NCBI GenBank assembly: GCA_913054135.1
Contig: CAJXJK010000001.1
Span: 248,001-312,000 of the forward strand
Source of the DNA: an uncultured Flavobacteriales bacterium
Lineage (GTDB): Bacteria; Bacteroidota; Bacteroidia; Flavobacteriales_D; Crocinitomicaceae
DNA: 64,000 nt
Direction of reading: 5' to 3'
Made by a program: the position numbers and the translations under genes
The notes under the pieces: generated by a model
Databases searched by the model: none
Seen by the model: the letters and a program-made list of their open reading frames with translations, nothing else
Told to the model about the DNA's origin: nothing
In this document: positions 54,288 through 63,794 of the stretch, piece after piece
Numbering within the stretch: position 1 is the first letter of the stretch
Layout of the letters: each line of letters opens with the position of its first letter

Positions 54288-56189
54288 ATGAGCGATCCTA
54301 TAAAACACGAGTGCGGCATAGCACTTTTAAGACTCAAAAAACCTCTTCAATTTTATCTTGACAAATACGGAACGGCCTTCTATGGCCTGAACAAGATGTA
54401 TCTCTTAATGGAGAAACAACATAACCGTGGACAAGATGGAGCCGGACTTGCAAACATTAAATTTGATGTTGAGCCAGGGCAAAGATACATTAGTAGAGTG
54501 AGGTCTGTGGATCAAAAACCAATTCAAGACATCTTTAAACATGTCAACAAGAGATTTAATGAAATTGAGGATGAAGATCCAATGCTCTTGAAGGATATTG
54601 ATTACTTGAAGAAAAATGCTGGTTTCACTGGTGAATTGTTTTTAGGACATCTTAGATATGGAACCTTTGGAAGAAATGCTATTGAATCTTGCCATCCATT
54701 TTTAAGACAAAACAATTGGAAAACAAGAAACCTAATTGTTGCTGGTAATTTTAACCTTACCAATAATGATGAGCTTTTTGATAGATTATTAAAATTAGGA
54801 CAGCATCCAAAAGAAAAAGCCGATACCGTAACGGTATTAGAAAAAGTAGGACACTTCTTGGATGAAGAGAATCAAGAGCTTTATAGCAAATACAAACCTG
54901 AAGGTTACTCTAACAGAGATGTCTATAATTTGATTGGTCAAAACATGGATATCCCTAAAATCTTGAAGAAGTCTTCAGAATATTGGGATGGCGGATACGC
55001 AATGTGTGGACTTTTAGGACACGGAGATGCGTTTGTACTAAGAGATCCTAACGGAATTAGACCCGTATTTTGGTATGAAGATGATGAGATTTGCGTAGTA
55101 ACTTCAGAAAGACCAGTTATTCAAACAGCATTTAATGTTCCTTTAGAGAAAGTACAAGAACTAACTCCGGGTCACGCACTGATAGTTAAGAAAGCAGGAG
55201 ATGTTTCAGTTCATGAAATAAATCCTACTAGAGAAGTTAAGCAGTGTTCATTTGAGAGAATATACTTTGCACGACCTGGTGATAAAGATATCTATACCGA
55301 GCGTAAAAAGCTAGGTAGATTATTGGTGCCAGATACCATGAAGCAAATTGATGGAAATATTGATGATGCTGTTTTTACTTATATTCCTAACTCAGCTGAA
55401 ACTTCTTTTTTTGGCTTAATTAAAGGATTAGAAAAACATCAGAACACTATTAAACTTGATTTGATCAAAGAAAAAGGGCCAAATATTACAGATGAAGAAC
55501 TGGCAGGAATTTTAGCGAAAAGAACAAGAATTGAGAAAATAGCTATTAAAGACACCAAGCTAAGAACCTTTATTACTCAAGATGATGGTAGAGATGACTT
55601 AGTTGCTCACGTTTACGATATTACTTACGGTACGGTAAGAGAAGGAAAAGACAATTTGGTTGTTATTGACGACTCTATTGTAAGAGGAACTACTCTTAAG
55701 AAAAGTATTCTTCGAATTTTGGACAGACTGAACCCTAAAAGAATTGTTGTTGTCTCTTCTGCTCCACAAATTAGATATCCAGATTGCTATGGAATTGACA
55801 TGGCCAAGATGGGTGACTTCATTGCATTTGAAGCAGCCATTCAACTTTTAAAAGAAACAGGACAGGAGAACATCATTCAAGAAACTTACGAGAAGTGCAA
55901 GCATGAGCTGACTTTAAAGAAGGAAGAAATGGTTAATCAGGTAAAAGCAATCTATAAGCCATTTACCGCGGATGAAATCTCTGCGAAAATATCTAAACTG
56001 TTAACTCCAAAAGAAATCAAATCTGAAGTCAGAATTGTTTATCAAACAATAGAAAACTTGCATGAAGCCATTCCGGGTCATACGGGTGACTGGTACTTTA
56101 CTGGTGACTACCCAACACCTGGAGGAAACAAAGTAGTAAACAAAGCATTCATGAATTATGTAGAAGGAAGTTCAGAGAGAGCTTACTAA
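54288..56189 (+). CDS. Amidophosphoribosyltransferase, long Bacteroidota type
   Basis: 633-residue protein related to PurF, which makes phosphoribosylamine from PRPP and glutamine. The N-terminal nucleophile glutamine amidotransferase domain starts MSDPIKHECGIALLRL; Cys9 would be exposed after propeptide removal. RGQDGAGLAN and LGHLRYGTFG follow, typical of the Ntn domain. The phosphoribosyltransferase domain carries VVIDDSIVRGTTLKKS, the PRPP loop, at about residues 457-471. At 633 residues it is well above the about 500 of ordinary PurF, with extra sequence in the middle and end (KHQNTIKLDLIKEKGPNITDEELAG, and after 560). Such long paralogues occur in Bacteroidota, often in addition to a normal purF. 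The next gene overlaps the stop by one base (TAATG). Confidence 0.85.
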   Translation: MSDPIKHECGIALLRLKKPLQFYLDKYGTAFYGLNKMYLLMEKQHNRGQDGAGLANIKFDVEPGQRYISRVRSVDQKPIQDIFKHVNKRFNEIEDEDPMLLKDIDYLKKNAGFTGELFLGHLRYGTFGRNAIESCHPFLRQNNWKTRNLIVAGNFNLTNNDELFDRLLKLGQHPKEKADTVTVLEKVGHFLDEENQELYSKYKPEGYSNRDVYNLIGQNMDIPKILKKSSEYWDGGYAMCGLLGHGDAFVLRDPNGIRPVFWYEDDEICVVTSERPVIQTAFNVPLEKVQELTPGHALIVKKAGDVSVHEINPTREVKQCSFERIYFARPGDKDIYTERKKLGRLLVPDTMKQIDGNIDDAVFTYIPNSAETSFFGLIKGLEKHQNTIKLDLIKEKGPNITDEELAGILAKRTRIEKIAIKDTKLRTFITQDDGRDDLVAHVYDITYGTVREGKDNLVVIDDSIVRGTTLKKSILRILDRLNPKRIVVVSSAPQIRYPDCYGIDMAKMGDFIAFEAAIQLLKETGQENIIQETYEKCKHELTLKKEEMVNQVKAIYKPFTADEISAKISKLLTPKEIKSEVRIVYQTIENLHEAIPGHTGDWYFTGDYPTPGGNKVVNKAFMNYVEGSSERAY

Positions 56190-56617
56190 TGGAAGTCTTT
56201 CTAAAATACCTATACCTAATTTCAATAATCTCGGGTATAGTTATTTGCGGATACATCTTTTTACATGACCCATCACACACAAGTGAAACTGAATTAGTAA
56301 ACTCTCTTTTTTACTGGTACTTCCCTTTAGTTTTTGGAATTGGAGGCTCATTGACTTTGAATGTTCAACAAGAAATGCGTCTAACGCATGAAAATGCATG
56401 GAGAACCCTGATGAACTCTACCTCTTCAAAATTGATGATAAGACGAATGATTTCGCTACCCCTTCTTGCGTTTATCGGTTTCATTCCGCATTATACCCTC
56501 CTAAAATTCGTTGATCTTGAGAACAAGTACCTAAGTCTTTTCGCAGCTTTAACAGGATTAATTTGGATGTTTCTTTTGTTGTACTTCTTTTTTATTCAGA
56601 TATGGCCGAGTCTATAG
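56189..56617 (+). CDS. Hypothetical membrane protein, four predicted helices
   Basis: 142-residue protein with predicted membrane segments at about 4-24, 41-60, 91-112 and 121-141. No known family. Start ATG overlaps the preceding stop as TAATG, so it is probably co-translated with the amidophosphoribosyltransferase, although no link in function is evident. It converges on the next gene. Confidence 0.6.
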   Translation: MEVFLKYLYLISIISGIVICGYIFLHDPSHTSETELVNSLFYWYFPLVFGIGGSLTLNVQQEMRLTHENAWRTLMNSTSSKLMIRRMISLPLLAFIGFIPHYTLLKFVDLENKYLSLFAALTGLIWMFLLLYFFFIQIWPSL

Positions 56618-56619
56618 CG

Positions 56620-57243
56620 TTAAGCTTTAGACTTTTCGTCTAAGTTTTTGACTACTAAAAAATCGAAGACTAGCTTCACAACAACAAATCCACCTAGCTG
56701 AATGATACCGTCAACTTTGATTTCATCAAGATAAACATGAGTGAAGAGACCGGCAATAATCAGAACAAACATTAATGAAATTTCAATGAAATAGTTTTTC
56801 ATTAAACGATCAAAGTTGTAGTCGTGATATTTCTTTGGTAAATAGAATGTCATTTTATCTTTTAAAGTGGAAGCTAACACTACCAGAGATAACAGTAACC
56901 ATCCTTCAGATTTCAAAAAAGAAATTACCTGAAAGTACGGTCCGTCTTGAACCCCTACGCTTGAAATAAAGATAAAAAAGAAGGCAACAAAAACTGCGAG
57001 ACCAAAATAGATCACAGAAACCGCCACACCTGTATAAAAAAGACCTTTTGAAGCAGCCGAATTCACTTTCAAAACGGCATAATGTCGTCTTTGTCTTGCA
57101 AGCTCAGCGCCTAAGTAATCAAAGAAATAAAAAGCAATTATGACTGGCAGAGACCAATCAAAAAACAAGTACCCAATTACAGGAAGCGCTATTTCTAGGC
57201 TGTATTGAAATAAAGGATTTCTTATCGCGTCTTTAAGAGCCAT
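56620..57243 (-). CDS. Polytopic hypothetical membrane protein
   Basis: 207-residue protein with about five membrane segments. The N-terminus MALKDAIRNPLFQYSLEIALPVIGYLFFDW and internal stretch AFYFFDYLGAELARQRRHYAV suggest a small membrane family of unknown role (possibly the DUF6498 type; not verifiable here). It starts directly after the stop of the TPR lipoprotein gene (TAAATG), so both are one transcript. Confidence 0.62.
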   Translation of the reverse strand: MALKDAIRNPLFQYSLEIALPVIGYLFFDWSLPVIIAFYFFDYLGAELARQRRHYAVLKVNSAASKGLFYTGVAVSVIYFGLAVFVAFFFIFISSVGVQDGPYFQVISFLKSEGWLLLSLVVLASTLKDKMTFYLPKKYHDYNFDRLMKNYFIEISLMFVLIIAGLFTHVYLDEIKVDGIIQLGGFVVVKLVFDFLVVKNLDEKSKA

Positions 57244-58293
57244 TTATTGAACGGCATTGAGGTTATCTTTTGCTAGCTGAAAATCAGGATTGATTTCAAC
57301 CGCTCTTAAATAATACTTCTTTGCATTAACTCTGTCACCTTTCTTTTCATAAGCTAAACCTAAGTTATTGTAAGCTTGGTAGTAAGTTGGATCTAACTCT
57401 GTTGCTCTCGTAAAATAGTGAACGGCGCTATCTAGCTCTTCTGTCATTATTAAATGAATATACCCAATGTTATAATAAGGATCTGCCCAGGTATCATCAA
57501 GGCGGTTCAAAGTGTAGTAACTCGAAAGTGCATTATCAACATAACCTCTCGTTTGATAATACATCCCCTTATTATACCATGCCTCAATACTTTGAGGGAA
57601 AATATCAATTGCAGTATTATAATATTCAAGGGAAATTGAATCACCCTTTTCTTCAAACATTACACCCATCTCAATGTATGCTGCATAATAATCAGGGTCT
57701 TGCTCAACAGCTGTTTGAAATGAGCTCATAGCTCTTTCCCAACTTTCTTCTTTTCGTGGATCTTCTTCAGCTCTTCTATAATAATCAGAACGGTAAATCA
57801 ACCCTTTGGTAAAGTATGGTTCAGGTAAATACTGATTCACTCTTAGTGCTGCGCTCAAATAATTTAGTGCAACCGGTGAGTTATCAAGAGCGGCATAAAT
57901 TTTACCCATCCCTATTAATGCTCCAGTTTTCGAAGAGTCTATTTTTAGAATGTATTCGTAGTGATATTTACTCGTTTCTAAATTTAAGTTTGCCAAATTA
58001 ATATCAGCATATAACTGATGAGCTTTTAAATTAGAAGAGTCTTTTGCAAGTATTGATTCAAGATCTTTTTGCGCCAATTCTACTTCAGCATGTCTTATAT
58101 AGTATTCAGCTCTTTCATAAATCACTGCAGGATTCGAAGGGTCTGCGTTAAGCTTCTCCTTGTAAAAGGCTAATGAATCAATTACTTCAGGAATTGTATC
58201 AGTTGAATCGTTTTGATCATCCTGAGTTTGAATTGAATCTGAACCACATGAGGTCAGAATCAGGATGAAAGAAATGAAAGTTAGTATTCTCAC
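57244..58293 (-). CDS. TPR-repeat lipoprotein
   Basis: 349-residue lipoprotein (signal ILILTSCGSD, Cys16), start GTG at 58291-58293. From residue 45 to the end it is a stack of about eight tetratricopeptide repeats, each with the pattern YxxA...LxxxPxx.xAY.NLGxxY (for example DPTYYQAYNNLGLAYEKKGDRVNAKKYYLRAVEINPDF). The last unit ends within a few residues of the stop. It should bind protein partners in the periplasm or at the outer membrane. Partners unknown. Confidence 0.85.
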   Translation of the reverse strand: MRILTFISFILILTSCGSDSIQTQDDQNDSTDTIPEVIDSLAFYKEKLNADPSNPAVIYERAEYYIRHAEVELAQKDLESILAKDSSNLKAHQLYADINLANLNLETSKYHYEYILKIDSSKTGALIGMGKIYAALDNSPVALNYLSAALRVNQYLPEPYFTKGLIYRSDYYRRAEEDPRKEESWERAMSSFQTAVEQDPDYYAAYIEMGVMFEEKGDSISLEYYNTAIDIFPQSIEAWYNKGMYYQTRGYVDNALSSYYTLNRLDDTWADPYYNIGYIHLIMTEELDSAVHYFTRATELDPTYYQAYNNLGLAYEKKGDRVNAKKYYLRAVEINPDFQLAKDNLNAVQ

Positions 58294-58358
58294 GTTTGGA
58301 TTTTTTGTAAAAATATAATTTTCTAAGCAGTGAGATGCGCTTATTGACTAAAGGGTAC

Positions 58359-58405
58359 AAAAAAAGGAGCTATCCGTCTCGGCAAAACCTTGACAAATAT
58401 GCTCC
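58359..58405 (-). terminator. Intrinsic terminator after recA
   Basis: GGAGC (58366-58370) pairs with GCTCC (58401-58405) on the minus strand with a 30-base loop, followed by a T run (58359-58365). A smaller inner pairing can shorten the loop. Confidence 0.6.
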
Positions 58406-58429
58406 CTCTCTTTTGGTAGAAGTAAAACC

Positions 58430-59446
58430 TTAAGCTTTTTCTTCGCCTTCTATACCTTCAATTATTAATTTTTCTAATTCCTCCATTAGCTCAGGGTTAT
58501 CTTGAATCAATAACTTTACAGCATCTCTTCCCTGCCCTAATTTTGTATCTCCGTAGCTAAACCAAGACCCACTTTTCTTGATGATATTCATCTCGACTCC
58601 TATATCTAAAATCTCTCCCACTTTCGAAATACCTTTACCATACATGATATCAAATTCGGCTCTTCTAAATGGCGGAGCTACTTTATTTTTAACGATTTTA
58701 ATCTTCGTTCTATTCCCTATTACCTCATCTCCATCTTTAATTTGAGATGATCTTCTAATATCGATTCTAATAGAAGAGTAAAACTTAAGAGCGTTACCAC
58801 CAGTAGTTGTTTCAGGATTACCGAACATCACACCAATTTTCTCTCTTAATTGATTAATAAAGATGCAGCAAGTGTTCGCTTTATTAATAGAACCTGTTAG
58901 CTTTCTTAAAGCCTTAGACATTAATCTTGCTTGAAGTCCCATTTGAGAATCTCCCATTTCTCCCTCAATTTCAGCTTTTGGTGTTAATGCCGCAACTGAA
59001 TCTACTACCAATAGATCAATAGCTCCTGATCGAATCAAATTATCTGCAATTTCTAAAGCTTGCTCTCCATTATCAGGTTGAGAAATTAATAGGTTATCAG
59101 TATCAACCCCTAATTTCTCTGCGTAAAAACGATCAAAAGCGTGCTCAGCATCAACGAAAGCTGCTATTCCACCTTGTTTTTGACACTCAGCAATTGCGTG
59201 AATTGCAACTGTCGTTTTACCTGATGATTCTGGTCCGTAAATCTCAACTATTCTTCCCTTTGGAAATCCTTTAACACCTAACGCTAAATCAAGTGTAACT
59301 GATCCTGTTGGAATGACGTCAATATCTACGATTGCTTCATCTCCTAATTTCATTACGGTTCCTTTACCGTAAGTTTTTTCAAGTTTATCTAACGTTAATT
59401 GTAACGCTTTTAACTTTTCACTGTTTGCTTCTTTTACTTCTGCCAT
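58430..59446 (-). CDS. recA: Recombinase RecA
   Basis: 338-residue recombinase for homologous recombination and SOS signalling. Walker [10 protein letters not shown] is at about residues 70-78, Walker B is in [10 protein letters not shown], and the DNA-binding loop region [20 protein letters not shown] and the motif [26 protein letters not shown] are canonical. Acidic C-terminus as usual. No SOS box could be identified upstream by eye. Followed by a terminator; monocistronic. Confidence 0.98.
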   Translation of the reverse strand: MAEVKEANSEKLKALQLTLDKLEKTYGKGTVMKLGDEAIVDIDVIPTGSVTLDLALGVKGFPKGRIVEIYGPESSGKTTVAIHAIAECQKQGGIAAFVDAEHAFDRFYAEKLGVDTDNLLISQPDNGEQALEIADNLIRSGAIDLLVVDSVAALTPKAEIEGEMGDSQMGLQARLMSKALRKLTGSINKANTCCIFINQLREKIGVMFGNPETTTGGNALKFYSSIRIDIRRSSQIKDGDEVIGNRTKIKIVKNKVAPPFRRAEFDIMYGKGISKVGEILDIGVEMNIIKKSGSWFSYGDTKLGQGRDAVKLLIQDNPELMEELEKLIIEGIEGEEKA

Positions 59447-59529
59447 AACTTTTAATTTGACTCAAAGGAATACTACCATATCGTAAACTATTTACGGACC
59501 CTTGATTTGTTGTTGTTTTTTATTCTTTT

Positions 59530-59988
59530 CTAACTGTCTCCTAATATTTGCTCGGCGTGGGCTTTTGTTTTCACTTTTAAAATAACTTCTTCAATCACCC
59601 CTTTTTCATCTATTACGAAAGTGGTTCTGTGAATTCCGTCATATTCTCGTCCCATAAATTTCTTAGGACCCCAAACGCCGTAATCATTAATTACTTTTTT
59701 ATCTACATCTGCCAATAAATGAAATGGCAAATCAAATTTTTTGATGAAATTTTGATGCTTCTTCTCAGTATCAGCACTCACTCCCAAAACTTCATAACCC
59801 AGCTTTAGCATATGATCATAGTTATCTCTCAAGTTACAAGATTCAACTGTACAGCCAGGTGTATTGTCTTTCGGATAAAAGTAAAGCACTAGTTTCTTTC
59901 CTTTATAATCCGATAAAGAAATGATGTTTCCATTTTCATCTGCACAAGAAAAATCAGGTGCTGTATTTCCACTTTTTAAAGTTGTCAT
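59530..59988 (-). CDS. bcp: Thioredoxin-dependent peroxiredoxin (Bcp/PrxQ)
   Basis: 152-residue peroxiredoxin removing peroxides with thioredoxin as reductant. The active site reads FYPKDNTPGCTVESCNLRDNY, with peroxidatic Cys46 and resolving Cys51, five residues apart as in the Bcp subfamily. The rest (VLGVSADTEKKHQNFIKKFDLPFHLLADVD) is typical. Divergent from the nuclease gene and upstream of recA. Confidence 0.95.
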   Translation of the reverse strand: MTTLKSGNTAPDFSCADENGNIISLSDYKGKKLVLYFYPKDNTPGCTVESCNLRDNYDHMLKLGYEVLGVSADTEKKHQNFIKKFDLPFHLLADVDKKVINDYGVWGPKKFMGREYDGIHRTTFVIDEKGVIEEVILKVKTKAHAEQILGDS

Positions 59989-60132
59989 TGTTTTGATTAC
60001 TTTTTAATCATTTCTTGACGCAATATTAATCAATATATTTTGTTTCCGCCAAGAAAATCGTCAATTAATTTAATTTTTTCTTTCTAATTCAGGATTTATT
60101 ATTAGCTTTAATCCCAAACGCAGCAAGCCTTT

Positions 60133-62967
60133 ATGCAGTCATTTTTAGAAAAACAGATTCACCTAATTTTTGATCAAAATAATGACGAAATTTCTGACAT
60201 TTCTATAATAATACCCAACAAAAGAGCTGCCGTATACCTTCAAAAATACATCTCAAAAAGGAAAAATGCCGCCTTTTTTTCTCCCGAAATATTAACAATC
60301 AATGAGTGGATTGATCAACACACCCCTCAAAGAATAGTAGGAAAGACAGAATTACTCTTCGCACTATACCACATCCACCAAGAGATAGAAGGAGAAAGTC
60401 AAGAAACATTTGAAAGTTTTGCTCAATGGGGCACTATCATACTTTCTGACTTTGACGAAATTGACAGATACCTTATTGATCCAGAAAGTATTTTCAAAAA
60501 TCTACAATCGATAAAGGAAATTGAAAACTGGAGCTTTGGAGAAGGAGAATTGAGTAGTGGACAAGAGAAGTTCAAAACACTATGGGACAAACTGATTAGT
60601 TATTATCATAAATTGAATGAACATCTAGCTAATGAAAACCAAGTATATGCAGGGCAAGCTTATAGAAGCTTCTTAAAAAATCTGCCCAATTTAGATTTAA
60701 AGAAACATTATTACTTTCTTGGTTTTAATGCTATTTCAAGAAGTGAACAAAGCATAATGGAATGGCTGAAAAAGGAAAAGATTGCTAGCATAGCTTTTGA
60801 TATTGATCGTTTTTATTTTGACAATCCTGATCACGAAGCAAGGTACTTCTACAATCGGATTTGTACAGAGTGGAACATCTCACCGTCACTAACGAATGAC
60901 TTTAATGAAAGCCCCAAACAAATTGAAGTAATTGAAACTTCTCAACAAATTAGCCAAGTAAAGATTTGCGGAGATATTATTAAAAGACTGAAAAGTGAAG
61001 GTGAACATTTAAATGACATTGCAATTGTATTAGCTGATGAATCTCTATTGATTCCCTTAACTAATTCCTTGCCTGCAGAAATTGAGCAAGCGAATATCAC
61101 AATGGGGTATCCAATCAAATTTTCACATTTAAAAGGACTCATTGATTTAATATTTGAACTCCAATTCAATTTTAAAAAATTTGGGTCTGGCAGACTTTAT
61201 CACCGATCAATAATTGAATTGATTCAGCATTCATATGTTAAACTAATTATGGATGACCCCATAAGTTTGATAAAGTTTCAGCAATCAATACTAGATAGGA
61301 ACATTATTTTCATGGAGCTCGAAGAACTCGTATCAGAAATTCCGGCCCTTAAAATTTTCAACCCATTATTAAAACAATGGAACGATTCAGCAGATGAAAG
61401 ATTGAATGGATTCAAAACATTAAGTAAAGAACTTTACACTTCATTAAAACTTCATGACAATAAATCAATTGACTTAGAAATTGTTTATCATTTTTCAAAA
61501 GCAATTGAGAGATATGAAGAGGTTTGGAGCAATTATCAAGTTAAGTTTAACCTCAGAACCTTCAAACAATTGTTTTATCAATTTTGGCAAAGCGAATCAT
61601 TGTCATTTTTAGGTAATCCAACTGAAGGTTTACAAGTAATGGGGATTCTTGAAACAAGGACCCTCGATTTTAAAAACTTGATTATCCTCGGTATGAACGA
61701 AGGGAGTTTACCAAAATCAAATGTAGTGAATTCAATGATTCCGAGAGATTTAAGACTTTTCAATAAGCAACTCCCTACTGAAGAAGACAGACAAGCAATT
61801 TTCGCTCATCATTTTTACCGATTACTACAGAGATCTTCAAATATCTTCATGACCTACAATTCTCACTCTGAAGGATTAGGAGGAGGTGAGCCTTCACGAT
61901 TTATTACTCAATTAGAACATGAAATCAACCTAAAGTTAGGTCATAGCTTTAATAGATTAACGTATTCAACTGAAGATTCAAACGCAATAACGGCAGACGC
62001 CACTTTTGTTTCTAATAAAGCAACACATGAGCGCTTAGATAAATTATTTGCTCGCGGACTTTCACCTTCGGCACTCAACAAACTCATTCAGTGTCCGCTT
62101 GACTTTTATTACAGATATATTATTGGGCTAAGTGAAGAGGGAGAGGTTGAAGAGAACATAGAATCATCAACTTTCGGAACCAAAATTCATGATGTTTTAG
62201 AAGCCATCATTCGAGACAATTTTTTCAAAGATGGAAACGGTAGCCCAATAACGGTCACAGCTCTTAAAGCTGAAAAGAAAAAAATCAAAGTAAGATTGAA
62301 GGAGGCATATTTAAATGGTGAGAACGGAAAAACCTTTAAAGAATCTGACCTTAAATATGGCCAGAACAAACTCTCTTTTGAGGTTTCAGAAGAATTGATT
62401 AGACAATTTATAGATAGACAAATCAAAGAAGTAACAGAAACTTCAGATGCAATCATTCCTGTTGGACTTGAACTAACAGATAATTTTAATGCTGATCTCG
62501 AATTCGAGATCAAAGGCAAAAAGAAGCCACTTAAAATTAAAGGGACAGCTGACAGAATTGATAAGATTGGAAGTGTTCACCGAATTATTGATTACAAATC
62601 AGGTAAATGCAATAATGAAAAAGTAAAGTATACTTCGAGTTCTAAAAACCCTGAAAATGAAATGCCTAATTTAATTGAGCATGATAAAAAGGCTTATGGA
62701 CGACAGTTGTTGATGTACGCACTAATGTTCAATCAGCAATTCCCAAACCAAAAAGAGTTTACAGCAGGAATCATCTCTATGATTAATATTTCAGATTGGC
62801 TACAAAATGTTGCATCAAGCAAAAAGGATGCAGAAGATGTCGTTAGTCCTGAATTGCTTGTGGATTTTAAAGAAGCTTTGATTGCTAAGATCTCAGAGCT
62901 TTACGAAGAAGGTTATGAATTCAGACATAATCCTAAATCAGACTATTGCCAACATTGCGGAAAGTAA
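60133..62967 (+). CDS. AddB-like PD-(D/E)XK nuclease/inactivated helicase protein
   Basis: 944-residue protein of the RecB/AddB family working in double-strand-break resection. The first two thirds resemble an inactivated UvrD-like helicase half; there is no Walker A at the N-terminus. The C-terminal nuclease module starts near SPSALNKLIQCPLDFYYRYIIGL (Cys654), has the motif FGTKIHDVLEAI, and the catalytic part KGTADRIDKIGSVHRIIDYKSGK (D...E/K pattern DYKSG). In AddB an iron-sulphur cluster uses one cysteine like Cys654 and three near the end (C-x2-C-x4 to 6-C); here the end reads YCQHCGK, with Cys939 and Cys942, and stops before the last one. It converges on the MazG-like gene, whose stop is the next base. 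The partner AddA gene is not in view. Confidence 0.88.
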   Translation: MQSFLEKQIHLIFDQNNDEISDISIIIPNKRAAVYLQKYISKRKNAAFFSPEILTINEWIDQHTPQRIVGKTELLFALYHIHQEIEGESQETFESFAQWGTIILSDFDEIDRYLIDPESIFKNLQSIKEIENWSFGEGELSSGQEKFKTLWDKLISYYHKLNEHLANENQVYAGQAYRSFLKNLPNLDLKKHYYFLGFNAISRSEQSIMEWLKKEKIASIAFDIDRFYFDNPDHEARYFYNRICTEWNISPSLTNDFNESPKQIEVIETSQQISQVKICGDIIKRLKSEGEHLNDIAIVLADESLLIPLTNSLPAEIEQANITMGYPIKFSHLKGLIDLIFELQFNFKKFGSGRLYHRSIIELIQHSYVKLIMDDPISLIKFQQSILDRNIIFMELEELVSEIPALKIFNPLLKQWNDSADERLNGFKTLSKELYTSLKLHDNKSIDLEIVYHFSKAIERYEEVWSNYQVKFNLRTFKQLFYQFWQSESLSFLGNPTEGLQVMGILETRTLDFKNLIILGMNEGSLPKSNVVNSMIPRDLRLFNKQLPTEEDRQAIFAHHFYRLLQRSSNIFMTYNSHSEGLGGGEPSRFITQLEHEINLKLGHSFNRLTYSTEDSNAITADATFVSNKATHERLDKLFARGLSPSALNKLIQCPLDFYYRYIIGLSEEGEVEENIESSTFGTKIHDVLEAIIRDNFFKDGNGSPITVTALKAEKKKIKVRLKEAYLNGENGKTFKESDLKYGQNKLSFEVSEELIRQFIDRQIKEVTETSDAIIPVGLELTDNFNADLEFEIKGKKKPLKIKGTADRIDKIGSVHRIIDYKSGKCNNEKVKYTSSSKNPENEMPNLIEHDKKAYGRQLLMYALMFNQQFPNQKEFTAGIISMINISDWLQNVASSKKDAEDVVSPELLVDFKEALIAKISELYEEGYEFRHNPKSDYCQHCGK

Positions 62968-63294
62968 CTATTGCAATTTCTTGTTCTCTTTGTGACGAGT
63001 AGAATCTCTATTGGTCTTCTTATCTAAATTTTTTCTCAAAGCCTCTTCAAGGTCAATACCGGTTTGATTAGCTAAGCAGATAAGCACCCAAAGTACATCA
63101 GCCATTTCATCACCCAAATCTTTATTCTTGTCTGATTCTTTCTCAGATTGCTCTCCGTATCTTCTTGCAATAATTCTTGCAACCTCACCAACCTCTTCGG
63201 TTAACTGAGCCATATTAGTGAGTTCGTTAAAGTAACGAACACCATATTCTTTAATCCAATCGTCTACAAGAGTTTGCGCTTCTTTGATCGTCAT
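62968..63294 (-). CDS. MazG-like nucleotide pyrophosphohydrolase
   Basis: 108-residue all-alpha NTP pyrophosphohydrolase. The metal-binding pattern is EEVGEVARIIARRYGE (about residues 31-46) with DLGDEMADVLWVLICLANQTG (about residues 62-82). Such small MazG-like enzymes clean non-canonical nucleotides. It overlaps the rfaE2 stop (ATGA), indicating translational coupling, and is convergent with the nuclease gene. Confidence 0.9.
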   Translation of the reverse strand: MTIKEAQTLVDDWIKEYGVRYFNELTNMAQLTEEVGEVARIIARRYGEQSEKESDKNKDLGDEMADVLWVLICLANQTGIDLEEALRKNLDKKTNRDSTRHKENKKLQ

Positions 63295-63794
63295 TTTTTA
63301 AGCTTATTAATTATGTTGGTTGTTGAATAGCCTGCCACCAAGTCAATCACTTTCACTTCGCCTCCATTCTCTAGCACTGCTTCACGTCCTACGATATATC
63401 CTTTTGCGTTGACATCAGTTTCTGAAGGATTGTAATCTGCTCCTTTTACCAATACATCTGGCAATACATTTTCAATAAGTGAAAGTGGTGTTTGACTGTC
63501 AAACTCAATAACGGCATCTACAAATCCTAATGCTGCTAGCAAAGTGGCTCTTGCCTGAATCTTATTCACTGGCCTATCTTCACCCTTACCTTGCTCTTGG
63601 ACTGATGCATCTGAGTTGATTCCTACCACCAAATAATCTCCCAAATCAGCTGCTTGAGCCAGGTATTCAACATGTCCTTTGTGAAGGATATCAAAACAGC
63701 CATTAGTAAAAACTACTTTTTTACCTTCAGGTTTTTTATAACCTGCAGAACTTTGATAATGGATTTTATTTTGGATCTGATTCAGCCTGCTCAT
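63291..63794 (-). CDS. rfaE2: Heptose-1-phosphate adenylyltransferase-like nucleotidyltransferase (RfaE2)
   Basis: 167-residue cytidylyltransferase-type enzyme. VVFTNGCFDILHKGHVEYL holds the HxGH nucleotide-binding motif, VVGINSDASV and KGADYN are further landmarks, and NGGEVKVIDLVAGYSTTNIINKL ends the protein with the loop STT. It corresponds to the C-terminal half of HldE, which makes ADP-heptose for lipopolysaccharide. The ATG at 63794 (MSRLNQIQNKI) is preferred; ORFs with earlier starts run into the upstream gene, which it overlaps by 29 bases in a different frame. Confidence 0.9.
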   Translation of the reverse strand: MSRLNQIQNKIHYQSSAGYKKPEGKKVVFTNGCFDILHKGHVEYLAQAADLGDYLVVGINSDASVQEQGKGEDRPVNKIQARATLLAALGFVDAVIEFDSQTPLSLIENVLPDVLVKGADYNPSETDVNAKGYIVGREAVLENGGEVKVIDLVAGYSTTNIINKLKK

